Assembly (NCBI GenBank): GCA_016934535.1
Contig: JAFGSQ010000002.1
Coordinates: forward strand, 1-48,059
DNA length: 48,059 nucleotides
Direction: 5' to 3'
Source: a candidate division WOR-3 bacterium
GTDB lineage: Bacteria; SDB-A
Below, one piece after another: positions 1-8,685 of the stretch (position 1 is its first letter; each line of letters starts with the position of its first letter). Under the pieces are notes generated by a model. The model was not told the DNA's origin. It searched no databases and worked only from the letters and a program-made list of their open reading frames with translations. Position numbers and translations under genes: made by a program.

Positions 1-697
1 TTGAAATTATGTAAGGGCAGGCAGGGTCGTAATTGTCTCTAATGAGCTCACAGAGCTCCCTCGCGTCCGCCTTGTGAGACCATATATCAAATGTGTCGCC
101 CGTCTGTTCTGCGCCGGGTCCTGCGTGAACGACAAAAAGCCCGTGCGCAACCTTGTCTCCGTCCGGATCGAGAATGTTGAGATCAAAACCGGCCTGTTCC
201 GCCCTGTAAACTGCGTCTCTGGCGGCCATGTAAACCCCGATGCTCGTGTTTTGGGTATAGGGGTCAAATATCCACTCTATGCCGTAATAGTGCTGAGCAT
301 AAGCGGTCCTCGGATAATAACTCTGAAACCAGCCTGCTATCACTCCATAAAGCGAGAATTGTCCGTAACTGACCTCCCTGTAATAGGAATGCATGCTTCC
401 CGGATTCGACGCCGAAAAAAGAAGCTGATCGTAGCTTGTCTGAGTATGCGCGGGATTGTGTACGAGATCAGCAAAATCGAAAAGAATGACGGCTGTTGTC
501 AGAGAAGGCGGAGTTTTCCCAGATTCCGTGACGCTGAATAATTTCTCTTCTGGTTTTTCAATTCCGAATTTACCGCCCGGAAAAGTCACTCCTGTTTGGA
601 CGACGACTCCGCTATTGTCGCAAAGACCGGGCAAAGGCGGCATAAAATCAAAATAAGCCGTGAGGGTTATAACTATAATACTGACTGCAGAAATCAT
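1..697 (-). CDS. M6-family (immune inhibitor A-like) metallopeptidase, N-terminal part, truncated by window edge
   Basis: The minus strand is open from an ATG at 697 to base 1 (232 codons, no stop). The translation begins with a short hydrophobic segment (about residues 2-16) and then shows hallmarks of the M6 peptidase N-terminal region: FADxVHNPAHT, a YDQLLFS segment, SYYREVSYGQFSLYGVIAGW, and VVHAGPGAEQTGD followed by DIWSHKA. In the family the HExxH zinc site lies further downstream; here that would be beyond base 1, so activity cannot be judged. An in-frame TGA lies just upstream of the ATG, which makes 697 the first possible ATG. There is no Shine-Dalgarno site; a promoter at 703-731 ends 5 nt before the ATG. 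Probably a secreted protease, divergent from the BNR protein. Family assignment is by motif recognition; confident for family, not for substrate. Confidence 0.85.
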   Translation of the reverse strand, partial: MISAVSIIVITLTAYFDFMPPLPGLCDNSGVVVQTGVTFPGGKFGIEKPEEKLFSVTESGKTPPSLTTAVILFDFADLVHNPAHTQTSYDQLLFSASNPGSMHSYYREVSYGQFSLYGVIAGWFQSYYPRTAYAQHYYGIEWIFDPYTQNTSIGVYMAARDAVYRAEQAGFDLNILDPDGDKVAHGLFVVHAGPGAEQTGDTFDIWSHKADARELCELIRDNYDPACPYIIS

Positions 698-702
698 ACC
701 GT

Positions 703-731
703 ATCATAATTTCAATTGCACGTTCTGTCAA
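703..731 (-). promoter_or_regulatory. Sigma70-type promoter for the M6 peptidase gene, leaderless geometry
   Basis: On the minus strand TTGACA (726-731), a 17-base spacer and TATGAT (703-708) are present. Only five bases separate the -10 box from the ATG at 697, so transcription would begin at or within a base or two of the start codon. Confidence 0.7.
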
Positions 732-780
732 ACAGGCTTTTTACCTGCGTCAGTATTTCTTTTATTTCAGGCGGCGATAA

Positions 781-789
781 TGGTATAAA
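781..789 (+). promoter_or_regulatory. Extended -10 promoter candidate for the BNR-repeat protein gene
   Basis: TGG-TATAAA (781-789) fits an extended -10 element (TGn before the hexamer); the -35 position holds only a T-rich stretch. The predicted start lies near 796, leaving a short leader containing the GGGGGA ribosome site at about 808-813. Confidence 0.4.
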
Positions 790-818
790 CATCTTTAAAG
801 CTTAATCCGGGGGATAAA

Positions 819-2087
819 ATGAAAATACTGTGCTGTTTTTTAACTTTTTCGCTTTTTTCTCACGTGGCATCATCTTCCCCTGTTGTCATTTCAGGAGGGA
901 CTCCAAACGACATCATAGGAAGGGTCTGCAGGATGCAAAACGGAAACCTTCTTGCCGTCATAGAGAGAAATCCCGACTGGATTTCCGGAGACCTCTACAC
1001 GAGTGTTTCGACGGACGACGGAACTGCGTGGAGCTCTCTTTATCCCGCCGTGACAGGAACCGGCAATCAATCAACTTTTTCCCTTCTGAAGGGAGAAGGA
1101 GACTCCCTTTTGCTCTTTTACGCTTCTAACGAATCGGGTACATACAGAATATACAGTGCTTTTTCGGCAGACGGATCGTCGTGGACAAAGACGGGCGAAA
1201 TCCCTCTGCCGTGGGCTTCTTCTCAGAATGTCTACGACCCTGTCGTATTAAGAGAACCTGACGGATCGCTGACGATGACATACATAGCGTTGGGACTCGG
1301 AGCTTATGTAACCCACAGGTCGCCGGCGGGTGCGTGGGACACAATCAAAACCCAGGTCGCGGCGAGCGCTTACAGAGCGAGAATATGCAGGGATTTGTCA
1401 GGCATCTATCTTGCGGCATATCACAGAAAGACGGGAACAGATTATCAATACGACGTCTTCATAAGGACATCGGCAGACAGATTGAACTGGTCGCAGGAGA
1501 TTCAACTGACAACCAATCTCAATTCACACGACCCTTTCTGTGCCGTCACTCCCGACGAAGCCTTCACTGTTGAATACGCCAAAAACGTCTCAGGGATTTA
1601 CAATATCCACTCGAGGCGTTCATACGACGGGATTAACTGGGAAACCGAACAGCAGATCACGATGGACGCAACCCACAACACACAGCCCTCTTTCTTTTTT
1701 GAAAACGGTTTTATTTACAGAACATGGACTCACGCCGTCAATTACGACACTGACAATGACATTTATTTTGAAAAAACGCTCTATGAACCGAATCAGGTGT
1801 CTGAAGATTTCACAGGGAATGTGCTTGTTAGCGGGTTTTCTTTCTCTTATCGCCTGTGCCGGGAAAATGATCTTCTCCTTTTGGATTTTGAATCTTCCTC
1901 GACGACAGAGATCTCTTTTATTCTTTTTGACATCACGGGAAGAAAGGCTTCGGAAGCGCTCGAGTTTTCCGTTTCGGGAAAAAGAACGGAATATATGGAT
2001 ATGTCAGGCTTAACCAGCGGTGTTTATTTCGGGCATCTTCGGGCGGGTGAAAGGCTTTTCTTTGGAAAAATCATGCTCTTAAGATAG
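819..2087 (+). CDS. Secreted BNR/sialidase-like repeat protein with C-terminal sorting-type domain
   Basis: 422 residues. A signal peptide (about residues 1-19, K-rich start then hydrophobic core to ASS) leads into a beta-propeller-like region with Asp-box-type repeats S-x-D-x-G-x-x-W at about 64-71 and 116-122 and degenerate copies near 217-224 and 267-274. These are typical of BNR/sialidase-fold proteins but do not by themselves show sialidase activity; I did not see the arginine triad clearly. The last ~75 residues form a Por/FlgD-type C-terminal domain (FILFDITGRK, then SGVYFGHLRAG, ending KIMLLR). GGGGGA precedes the ATG by about 5 nt. It converges on gmhA, with a 3-bp gap between stops. 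Likely an exported surface or extracellular carbohydrate-binding protein. Confidence 0.75.
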   Translation: MKILCCFLTFSLFSHVASSSPVVISGGTPNDIIGRVCRMQNGNLLAVIERNPDWISGDLYTSVSTDDGTAWSSLYPAVTGTGNQSTFSLLKGEGDSLLLFYASNESGTYRIYSAFSADGSSWTKTGEIPLPWASSQNVYDPVVLREPDGSLTMTYIALGLGAYVTHRSPAGAWDTIKTQVAASAYRARICRDLSGIYLAAYHRKTGTDYQYDVFIRTSADRLNWSQEIQLTTNLNSHDPFCAVTPDEAFTVEYAKNVSGIYNIHSRRSYDGINWETEQQITMDATHNTQPSFFFENGFIYRTWTHAVNYDTDNDIYFEKTLYEPNQVSEDFTGNVLVSGFSFSYRLCRENDLLLLDFESSSTTEISFILFDITGRKASEALEFSVSGKRTEYMDMSGLTSGVYFGHLRAGERLFFGKIMLLR

Positions 2088-2090
2088 GAT

Positions 2091-2678
2091 TTATTCGTAA
2101 TTTTCAGGAAAAAGAATTCTCTCGACCCCTTCTATGACGATGTGAAGAACCGTCATGTGGACTTCCTGAATCCTGTCGGACGTGGCTCCTTTGACGATGA
2201 ATTCTATGTCGGCTTTTCCGGAGAGGGCGCCTCCTCCCTTTCCGAGAAGCAAAATCGTCTTCATGCCGGTTTTTATGGCCGTTTCATGAGCTCTGACGAT
2301 GTTCGGAGAGTTGCCGCTGGTTGAAAGTCCGACAAAGACATCGCCTTTTGTTCCGTAAGCTTCGACCCCCCTGGAAAATATCTCTTCAAAACCGTAATCG
2401 TTGCCTACACAGGTAATGTGGGAAGAATCCGACAGGGAGATAACAGGCAACGGTTTTCTGTTTTTTCTGTATCTGCCCGTGAATTCCTCGGCAAAATGCA
2501 TGGAATCACAAGCGCTTCCGCCGTTGCCGCATATCAGCGCCTTGCCGCCTCTTGCGAAGCACTGTGCGAGCACGTTTGAAACTTCGGCGATATTTTTCAC
2601 ATTAGACTCATTTTCTGTAAAATCTCTCAGAGTTTTAATCGCGTCGGTTAAAGAATTTTCGAGCCATTCTGAATTCAT
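2091..2678 (-). CDS. gmhA: Phosphoheptose isomerase (D-sedoheptulose 7-phosphate isomerase)
   Basis: 195 residues, the normal GmhA length. A SIS domain holds the phosphosugar loop CGNGGSACDSMHFAEEFTGRYR and a second loop LSTSGNSPNI; the C-terminal RIQEVHMTVLH matches the catalytic Gln/His helix of E. coli GmhA, and the Glu of HFAEE matches its catalytic Glu. The enzyme makes D-glycero-D-manno-heptose 7-phosphate for the ADP-heptose branch of LPS core synthesis in the cytoplasm, which argues for an LPS-bearing outer membrane. TAGGAG precedes the ATG by 8 nt. It lies 40 bp downstream of the radical SAM gene on the same strand, probably one transcript. No other heptose genes are in the window. 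Confidence 0.93.
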   Translation of the reverse strand: MNSEWLENSLTDAIKTLRDFTENESNVKNIAEVSNVLAQCFARGGKALICGNGGSACDSMHFAEEFTGRYRKNRKPLPVISLSDSSHITCVGNDYGFEEIFSRGVEAYGTKGDVFVGLSTSGNSPNIVRAHETAIKTGMKTILLLGKGGGALSGKADIEFIVKGATSDRIQEVHMTVLHIVIEGVERILFPENYE

Positions 2679-2718
2679 GGATTAACTCCTATAAAGAAAG
2701 TTTGAGCTGATTTCGGTG

Positions 2719-4230
2719 TCAGCCTGAAATTCCTTCGTTTAAAACCAGGTAATGATTTGTTATCTTTTTTAAATGTCTACCGTAAATGGCTAAAGATACG
2801 GCAAGAGGAAGGGACTTAATGTTCGTAAAAAAGGTTCTCATAACAAGCTTCCAAAAGTAAAGCTTTTCCGGACCGAAGAGGCCGAGAAAAATGATTGCCT
2901 GCAGGAATGCCGACACGTATATCATTTTGTTTCTGAAATTGAAGTATACGTTTGTTTTCGGCTTTTTATATTCTTCAAAAAATGTTCTGATCCTTCGATA
3001 GTACATTTTGGGAGAATATATGGAACTTATTATGGTTTCGTATCCGCTTTTCAATTCTACTTTGTTCATCTTCGTTATTACATTCGTTGAACAATCAGTG
3101 TTGTCTCCTGTAAATTTCCTGCGAATCCGGTTTGACTTTTTCAGTCTTTCATAGAGCCTGGTCCCGACCGGAGCCTGTAATATTCCGACCATTGCCGTCG
3201 TAATCCCGCTTTTTTGTATAAAATCTATCATATGCTGAAATGACATGGCCGTGTCACTGTCAAACCCGACGATGAACCCCCCCTGGACCATGAATCCGGT
3301 CCTCTGCAGTTTTTTTATATTTTCTATTAAATTCCTGTTTAAGTTCTGATTTTTCCTGCACTCGAGCAAACTCGCTCTGTTCGGCGATTCTATACCAATA
3401 AAGAGAGTGTCGAAGCCGGCTAATATCATTTTTTTTAACAGTTCGTTATCGTCCGCTACGTTTATTGAAACTTCAGTGATGAGCTGAATTCCCTTTTTTC
3501 CTCTTCTCCATTCGGAAATCGCCGGAAGGAGATTCTCTTTCAAGTCCTTTTTATTCCCTATAAAATTGTCATCTACGAAAAACACGCCTCCCCTCCAGCC
3601 GGTTTTGTAAAGGCTGTCGAGTTCTTCTATTATCTGCGAAGACTTTTTCAATCTCGGAACCTTTCCGAAAAGAGAAGTAATGTTGCAAAATTCACAGTTA
3701 AAAGGACACCCTCTCGAATACTGCATGGGCATCATGGCGTATTTTCCTGTTTTGGCGAGAGACCAGACGGGCAAAGGCGTCGCGGCCAAATCAGCATGGT
3801 TTTTGGTTTCGTATATCTTTTCGGCTTTTCCGTTTTTCATGTCTTCAAGAAACGCGGGAAGCGTCAGCTCGGCTTCGTTTAAAACAAAATGATCGACCTT
3901 ATCGAATCCGTCTCTTTCGAGAGTGAAAAGCGGACCGCCGGCGACAACAGTCAAACCGGCTTTTTTGCAGATGTCTACAACTTTTTTGGCCGATTCTTTC
4001 TGTAATGACATACCGCTTATGAAAGCGGCGTCTGCCCAGGCCAAGTCTTTCTTTTTCAGCTTTCCGATGTTCATGTCCGCGAGTTTTTTTTCCCAGGTTT
4101 CAGGCAGCATTGCGGCAACAGTCAGAAGTCCGAGAGGAGGCATCAAGGCCTTCTTGTGAACAAATCTTACGGCGTGCTTGAAACTCCAAAATGTCGCGGG
4201 AATTTCAGGATATATAAGCAGAACATTCAT
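2719..4230 (-). CDS. B12-binding-type radical SAM protein with DUF4070-like C-terminus
   Basis: 503 residues from the ATG at 4230, chosen because GGAGGAAG stands 3-5 nt ahead of it; reading is also open upstream to 4260. Residues 1-135 form a B12-binding-like Rossmann domain (MNVLLIYPE, PPLGLLTVAAMLP, DMN, ISGM, VVAGGPLFT). The radical SAM cluster motif CPFNCEFC places Cys at about 175, 179 and 182, after the family-typical QYSRG. Downstream GIESPN and a GFIVGFDSD strand continue the barrel, and the remaining C-terminal ~150 residues resemble the DUF4070 extension found in hopanoid-type and related methyltransferase-like enzymes. Substrate unknown. A hydrophobic stretch near the C-terminus (VSAFLQAIIFLGLFG) could touch the membrane. 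Neighbouring gmhA suggests, but does not prove, an envelope role. Confidence 0.85.
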   Translation of the reverse strand: MNVLLIYPEIPATFWSFKHAVRFVHKKALMPPLGLLTVAAMLPETWEKKLADMNIGKLKKKDLAWADAAFISGMSLQKESAKKVVDICKKAGLTVVAGGPLFTLERDGFDKVDHFVLNEAELTLPAFLEDMKNGKAEKIYETKNHADLAATPLPVWSLAKTGKYAMMPMQYSRGCPFNCEFCNITSLFGKVPRLKKSSQIIEELDSLYKTGWRGGVFFVDDNFIGNKKDLKENLLPAISEWRRGKKGIQLITEVSINVADDNELLKKMILAGFDTLFIGIESPNRASLLECRKNQNLNRNLIENIKKLQRTGFMVQGGFIVGFDSDTAMSFQHMIDFIQKSGITTAMVGILQAPVGTRLYERLKKSNRIRRKFTGDNTDCSTNVITKMNKVELKSGYETIISSIYSPKMYYRRIRTFFEEYKKPKTNVYFNFRNKMIYVSAFLQAIIFLGLFGPEKLYFWKLVMRTFFTNIKSLPLAVSLAIYGRHLKKITNHYLVLNEGISG

Positions 4231-4342
4231 CTCTTCCTCCATGAAATTATAGAAGGACACTTTTCGAGGAAAAACAATTAAAGAGCCTGAATTCCCTTAT
4301 TCAAAAACAATCATCAAAATGCCATACAAGCGTTTTCAGAAG

Positions 4343-4418
4343 AATCTGTAAATCAGACAGATTAATAATTGTTTCCCCCATTAGGATAAATATACTTCAA
4401 ATAAAAATAAAATTGAAG
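4343..4418. other. AT-rich intergenic stretch with two small inverted repeats
   Basis: Between the radical SAM gene and the histidine kinase (4231-4441) there is no gene. It holds AATCTGT/ACAGATT (4343-4349 and 4357-4363, 7-nt loop) and CTTCAA/TTGAAG (4395-4400 and 4413-4418). The second lies just downstream of the histidine kinase stop and could be part of a weak terminator. A TATAAT on the minus strand at 4246-4251 is too close to the ribosome site to be a convincing promoter. Confidence 0.3.
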
Positions 4419-4441
4419 ACATTATTGCCGGTACACAGTTT

Positions 4442-6265
4442 TCAACTTACAATAATCTCTGATATATCCGTGTATTCGTCCTTCTGAAAAACAGGAAACT
4501 CCAAAGTGAAAACAGACCCTTCCCCCTCGGTGCTCTTGACTAATATGTCCCCTCCGTGATTTTTAACTATCCTGTAAGTTATTGACAGACCGAGACCAGA
4601 ACCGTAGCTTTTGGATTTTGTCGTGAAGAAAGGATCGAATATGTTTCTTATAATATTTTTAGGAATGCCGATCCCGTTGTCCGAGACCTCGACAAAAATC
4701 AAGCTTTTGCCTTCCCGGGCTGTTTCACCGGCTTTGATTGTTATTTCGCCTTTTCCAATGATTGAATCTTTAGCGTTAATTATCAGATTGAATAGCGCCT
4801 GTTCCAATTGCGATAGATCTCCTTTTATGCCGGGCAGGACTTTATCCGGTAAATAAATTCTAAGGTTTATTTTCGGCAGGATGGCGCTTTTAACGACGTT
4901 TACGCAATTTTCTATTACCGTCTCAATCTGGATTTTCCTCAGTTCTGGTGTTTTACCGCGTGCAAATTCGAGAAGATCGTTTGAAAGAGTAATTCCCCTG
5001 TTGGCAGAATCCGAAATCATATTTACGTATTTTTCAATCCCCGATGCGTCTTCAATTTTTTTTTGAAGAGCCTGAAGAGCCAGAGTCACTCCTGAAAACA
5101 AATTTTTAATATCGTGGGATATACCTTCAGCCAGCCTGCCGAGAGAATTTATCTTGTCCGATTGGATAAACCTCTGCTCCAGTTTGTATTCGTCGGTTTT
5201 GTCAATTACCACTATGCTGTATAGGTTTTTTTCACCTACGGAAGACTGATCGAGAAATATGTCGCCGATAAAGTCCGATCCGTCGAATTTTCTCATCATT
5301 GTTCCGTTTAAGGCGTATTTTTTGTTCATTATTAATTCTTTAACTGCTTTCTTGTACGTTTCTTTCTCCTGAAAATACACCGCCAGTTTCGGATCAATTA
5401 TTTCCGGCGGAGTTCCGCTAATTCTGTAAAAAGCCGGATTCGCCTGAGTTATGAAAAATTCATTGTTGTCGAAGGAAAGTTCGCATACCGCCACGGGAAG
5501 ATTTTCAAGGATTTGCGCGAAATAAGTCCCCTGAATCCTTATTTTGTCCTTCAACTCCGTGTTTGACTGTTTGAGAGACCTGTCTTTAGTATAGGCGAGC
5601 AGTATGTATCCGACGATCCCTTTTATCAGGTCTATCTCCTGCTTTGTCGCGTCGTCAATTTCGGTCCTGTTTTCGTATGAAAGATTTATGACGCCTATTT
5701 TTTCTGTTTCGACAATTATAGGAAGGGAAATCAGCGTTTTGATATCAACTGCTGTCTGCATGGTTTCCTTGTCTTCGCTGTCTTCCATGTCCTCTATTAT
5801 TATTGTGTGTCCTTCAAGAAAAGCTTTTCCCGCCGTTCCCCTGCCCGGTTTAAAAGATAATCCTTTGTTGTAGGCGAAATCGGGCGGTTTTTCGGAGTCT
5901 TTCAAACCGAACGCGGCCATCAATTCGAGCGTTTCTCTTTCGTTGTTGAACAAGAGAATGGAGGCATTGCAGAATCCCATTTCGAACACGAGTATTTCCA
6001 CTATTTTTCTGCAAAGATCGTCCAGGGAATAATCCAGTAAAATCAACGTGTTCATGGATTTTATAGCAGATATCGAACCAGTAGGTTTTGTCGTATTATT
6101 TTCAGCGACGAGATCAGCAAGAAGCCGCATTTTTACTGACGCTTTCTCCGCGAGAGACGCGATTTCTTTCCTTTTCAGCTCGCCGTCTGCTATTTTTGAA
6201 AAAGAAGCCTCTATTTCTCCCAAAATGCCGATGGCCTCTTCGCAGAAAGACCTGTTCTTGCTCAT
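4442..6265 (-). CDS. Cytoplasmic GAF-PAS sensor histidine kinase
   Basis: 607 residues, with no membrane segment, so a soluble sensor. Residues ~75-225 are a GAF domain (GRGTAGKAFLEGHTIIIED, LISLPIIVETEKIGVINLSYE), ~245-360 a PAS domain, ~370-440 the dimerisation/phosphoacceptor helix pair with GISHDIKN (His384), and ~470-592 the HATPase domain with N-box NLIINAKDSI, G1 DNGIGIP (529-535), F-box DPFFTTK and G2 GSGLGL (555-560). All catalytic boxes are intact. The H-box with HDIKN resembles NtrB-like kinases. No response regulator is adjacent, so it is an orphan. No Shine-Dalgarno; a TATAAT ends 6 nt before the ATG. Divergent from the ACT-domain gene. Confidence 0.9.
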   Translation of the reverse strand: MSKNRSFCEEAIGILGEIEASFSKIADGELKRKEIASLAEKASVKMRLLADLVAENNTTKPTGSISAIKSMNTLILLDYSLDDLCRKIVEILVFEMGFCNASILLFNNERETLELMAAFGLKDSEKPPDFAYNKGLSFKPGRGTAGKAFLEGHTIIIEDMEDSEDKETMQTAVDIKTLISLPIIVETEKIGVINLSYENRTEIDDATKQEIDLIKGIVGYILLAYTKDRSLKQSNTELKDKIRIQGTYFAQILENLPVAVCELSFDNNEFFITQANPAFYRISGTPPEIIDPKLAVYFQEKETYKKAVKELIMNKKYALNGTMMRKFDGSDFIGDIFLDQSSVGEKNLYSIVVIDKTDEYKLEQRFIQSDKINSLGRLAEGISHDIKNLFSGVTLALQALQKKIEDASGIEKYVNMISDSANRGITLSNDLLEFARGKTPELRKIQIETVIENCVNVVKSAILPKINLRIYLPDKVLPGIKGDLSQLEQALFNLIINAKDSIIGKGEITIKAGETAREGKSLIFVEVSDNGIGIPKNIIRNIFDPFFTTKSKSYGSGLGLSITYRIVKNHGGDILVKSTEGEGSVFTLEFPVFQKDEYTDISEIIVS

Positions 6266-6271
6266 TTCTGT

Positions 6272-6301
6272 ATTATATACACAAAAAAAAGTTTTTTACA
6301 A
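6272..6301 (-). promoter_or_regulatory. Promoter of the GAF-PAS histidine kinase, leaderless geometry
   Basis: Minus strand TTGTAA (6296-6301), 18-base spacer, perfect TATAAT (6272-6277), then six bases to the ATG at 6265. The expected start site coincides with the A of the ATG. Confidence 0.65.
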
Positions 6302-6325
6302 ACTGTACGTATTCACATTCACCGG

Positions 6326-6354
6326 TTGACATGTAAAGCCGCAGGAAATAAAAT
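6326..6354 (+). promoter_or_regulatory. Sigma70-type promoter for the ACT/SGNH gene pair
   Basis: TTGACA (6326-6331), 17-base spacer, TAAAAT (6349-6354). Predicted start near 6361 gives a ~16-nt leader with AAAGGG ahead of the ATG at 6377. Confidence 0.7.
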
Positions 6355-6376
6355 TAAAAATTTCAAAGGGCGTAAA

Positions 6377-6784
6377 ATGAACTCAAAAACAGCGATACAG
6401 TACACTATTTTCCTTGAGCACAAATCCGGTGCCATGGAAAAAATCGTCAGTAAATTGAAAGCGGAAGGGATTCAGATACTTGCTCTTGCAGGAAGCGGTT
6501 CGGTAGACGGAGGGCTCCTGAGAATTGTCATAGAAAAGGAAACAGATCACGTGAATTCAATTTTCAAAGGCATGAATGTGTTTCCTATGACGGCTCCTGT
6601 CATTGTCCTGAGAATAGACAAGAAATCACCCGTCGACATGAATCACATTTTTCAGTTTCTGGCTACCAATGACATAAATCTGCAGTCGGTATACTGGAGC
6701 GACTGCGCCGAAAACAGCTTTATCTGCATGTCATTGATCCCGGACAAATATGACCAGACTGTAAAATTACTCGAAGAAATATGA
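6377..6784 (+). CDS. Tandem ACT-domain-like protein
   Basis: 135 residues from the ATG at 6377, chosen because AAAGGG lies about 7 nt upstream and the predicted promoter (6326-6354) would leave out the upstream in-frame codons. The sequence reads as two ACT-like beta-alpha-beta halves: residues ~5-70 (IQYTIFLEHKSGAMEKIVSKLKAEGIQILALAGSG, then a GGLLRIVIE strand) and ~75-135 (IVLRIDKKSPVDMNHIFQFLATNDINLQSVYWS). ACT domains usually bind amino acids and regulate enzymes or act as small sensors; no catalytic domain is attached and no ligand can be read from the sequence. The last codons overlap the next gene by 4 nt (ATGA), so the two are translationally coupled. Confidence 0.7.
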   Translation: MNSKTAIQYTIFLEHKSGAMEKIVSKLKAEGIQILALAGSGSVDGGLLRIVIEKETDHVNSIFKGMNVFPMTAPVIVLRIDKKSPVDMNHIFQFLATNDINLQSVYWSDCAENSFICMSLIPDKYDQTVKLLEEI

Positions 6785-7467
6785 TTTGTGTTTTTCTTGC
6801 TTTTTTTATGTTTTCATCGGGCAGGTTTCTTCAACCTGACATCACATGGAAGGACGCTTTTTCCATTTCAGGATCGAGGATAAAAGACAGCGTGTTTCTG
6901 TTGATAGGCGATTCCATGATAGGCGGAGCGCTGGGATTCATTCTTTCAAACAGCCTGAAAACTTCCGGCGCCAGCTCCGTGTTCCTCGACTATCATGTCT
7001 CCAGCGGACTTTCCCGTCCCGATTTTTATAACTGGGCTGAGAGACTGACGGAATTAAAATCCATGCATAATTTCGATTACGCGTTCGTATTTTTGGGAGC
7101 AAACGACAATCAGGCTCTTCACAGGTATGGTTCGGGTTGGATAACGTACCATTCTGACGAATGGTACGAAGAATATCATTCAAGAGTCGGTGCAATGATG
7201 GACGGCTTGCTCTCAGAAGCCGTAAAAGTATATTGGATAGGCCTGCCGAGAATGGCAAGTTCTGAATTCGACGCCGGAACAAGAGTATTAAATGATATAT
7301 ACGAAGAAGAAGCGGCAAAAAGAGACCGTGTGATTTATATTTCTTCGTACGATATTCTCGACGAACGCAGTTACGAATTTTCTTCTCTCAGAACCGACGA
7401 CGGATGCCACCTCACAAGCGACGGCGCCAAACTTCTGGCGGATAAAATAATAGAATTGATGAACTGA
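6781..7467 (+). CDS. SGNH/GDSL-type hydrolase (DUF459-like)
   Basis: 228 residues. N-terminal hydrophobic segment (ICVFLAFFMFSSG) suggests export or membrane anchoring. The SGNH blocks are present in order: block I LLIGDSMIGG with the nucleophilic Ser, block III LGANDNQ, and the C-terminal DDGCHLTSDGAKLLA giving the Asp/His pair. Such enzymes deacylate or esterify sugars, lipids or peptidoglycan substituents at the envelope; the actual substrate is not evident. The start ATG overlaps the ACT gene stop (ATGA). The stop codon sits inside a hairpin followed by a T run (7462-7484), ending the transcript facing etfA. Confidence 0.8.
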   Translation: MICVFLAFFMFSSGRFLQPDITWKDAFSISGSRIKDSVFLLIGDSMIGGALGFILSNSLKTSGASSVFLDYHVSSGLSRPDFYNWAERLTELKSMHNFDYAFVFLGANDNQALHRYGSGWITYHSDEWYEEYHSRVGAMMDGLLSEAVKVYWIGLPRMASSEFDAGTRVLNDIYEEEAAKRDRVIYISSYDILDERSYEFSSLRTDDGCHLTSDGAKLLADKIIELMN

Positions 7468-7484
7468 GTGATTCTCAGTTTTTT
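7462..7484 (+). terminator. Intrinsic terminator enclosing two convergent stop codons
   Basis: AACTGAG (7462-7468), loop TGATT, CTCAGTT (7474-7480), then a run of T to 7484. The plus-strand TGA of the SGNH gene (7465-7467) and the minus-strand TGA of etfA (7475-7477) lie in opposite arms. The T run favours plus-strand termination. Confidence 0.65.
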
Positions 7485-8674
7485 CTTTTCTCGAGCGCCT
7501 TTACTATTTCAGGGACAATTTCAAACAGGTCTCCGATTATCGCGTAATCCGCGACTTTCATAATCGGAGCGTCCTTGTCTTTGTTTATGGCCACGATACA
7601 GTCCGAAGACTGCATTCCTACAAGATGCTGTATGGCGCCTGAAATTCCTACGGCGACATAAAGTTTAGGCGCCACAGTTCTTCCCGTCTGACCCACCTGG
7701 TGAGAATGGGCTATCCAGCCGTCGTCAACTGGCGGTCTTGAAGAACCGACCGCTCCTCCGAGCGCCGACGCGAACTTTTCTATCAGTGAAAAATTTTCCG
7801 GAGATTTAATTCCTCTTCCTCCGGAAACGATTATGTCGGCGTTGTCGAGTCTGACTCGGGTCCCCTCTTCTCTCAGAATCCCGAGAAACTTCACTGGATC
7901 TTTCAGTATTTCCGGTGAAACTTCAAAGCTGATGATTTCCGGTTTACGCGAATAATCCGGAGTTTTCTTTTTCATCACTCTCGGTCTGACGGTGGCCATC
8001 TGCGGTCTTGTATTCGGTGTCATTATAGTAGCCATGATAGATCCGCCCCAGGCCGGCCTTGTCTGAAGAAGGTGCCTGTCAGGCATTTCAACTTCAAGAT
8101 GCGTACAATCCGCCGTAAGTCCTGTTTTCAAACGAACGGCAACTCTAGACAACAGCGGCCTGCCTTGAGAAGTAGAACCGGTGAGCACGATTTCGGGTTT
8201 TTCTTTTAAAACCAGTTCGTAAAGGGATCTCGCTCTCGGTCCGGTAAGAGGCTTGCCGAGGATTTCGCCTTTAACAATTATAATTTTGTCCGCTCCGTAA
8301 GCGCAGAGACTGTTCAGGTCATCTTCCGAGGCGCCGCTGAAAACAACCGCCGTGAGGGGGGCGTTCAAAACTGCGGCCAGTTCACTGCCTTTGCTGACCA
8401 GTTCGTAGGACACCTGCGCTATTTTGTCGTCCTCTTCCTCGGCGACGACCATGATTCCTTTGTAATCGTTGAAATCAGCCTGGCTCGAACTGGTTTTGTG
8501 AACGCGGACGATCGCTCCAGTGGGGCATTTTTCCACGCATATTCCGCATAAATTGCACTTTCCAAAATCAATTACGGGCATTTTATTTTCGTTGATTGAT
8601 ATGGCTTTGACAGGGCAGACTTTTTCACAAACTGAACAGGAAACGCATCTTTTTTCAATAATTTTCAAGCTCAT
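7475..8674 (-). CDS. etfA: Electron transfer flavoprotein alpha subunit with N-terminal 2[4Fe-4S] ferredoxin
   Basis: 399 residues. Residues 1-60 carry two complete 4Fe-4S motifs (Cys10, 13, 16, 20 and Cys40, 43, 46, 50). Residues ~70-250 are the EtfA N-domain, and ~265-399 the FAD-binding domain with [34 protein letters not shown] and [20 protein letters not shown]. Ferredoxin-fused EtfA occurs in anaerobes, for example with bifurcating caffeyl-CoA reductase, so the complex may connect acyl-CoA or lactate-type dehydrogenases to ferredoxin/NADH. No dehydrogenase gene is adjacent. It follows etfB by 11 bp with a GGAG site; stop lies within the terminator shared with the convergent SGNH gene. 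Confidence 0.93.
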   Translation of the reverse strand: MSLKIIEKRCVSCSVCEKVCPVKAISINENKMPVIDFGKCNLCGICVEKCPTGAIVRVHKTSSSQADFNDYKGIMVVAEEEDDKIAQVSYELVSKGSELAAVLNAPLTAVVFSGASEDDLNSLCAYGADKIIIVKGEILGKPLTGPRARSLYELVLKEKPEIVLTGSTSQGRPLLSRVAVRLKTGLTADCTHLEVEMPDRHLLQTRPAWGGSIMATIMTPNTRPQMATVRPRVMKKKTPDYSRKPEIISFEVSPEILKDPVKFLGILREEGTRVRLDNADIIVSGGRGIKSPENFSLIEKFASALGGAVGSSRPPVDDGWIAHSHQVGQTGRTVAPKLYVAVGISGAIQHLVGMQSSDCIVAINKDKDAPIMKVADYAIIGDLFEIVPEIVKALEKRKN

Positions 8675-8685
8675 AACATCTCCGT

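Noticed and set aside
74-541. Plus-strand open frame of 155 codons at the left edge
   Set aside because: It is antisense to the M6 peptidase reading, which has recognisable family motifs; the plus-strand product has no recognisable pattern.
819-2087. Calling the BNR-repeat protein an active sialidase
   Set aside because: Asp-box repeats occur in many non-sialidase propellers, and the catalytic Arg triad, Tyr and Glu were not convincingly identified.
4246-4251. TATAAT just upstream of the radical SAM gene
   Set aside because: It would place the start site inside the ribosome site, and no acceptable -35 element lies 16-18 bp upstream.
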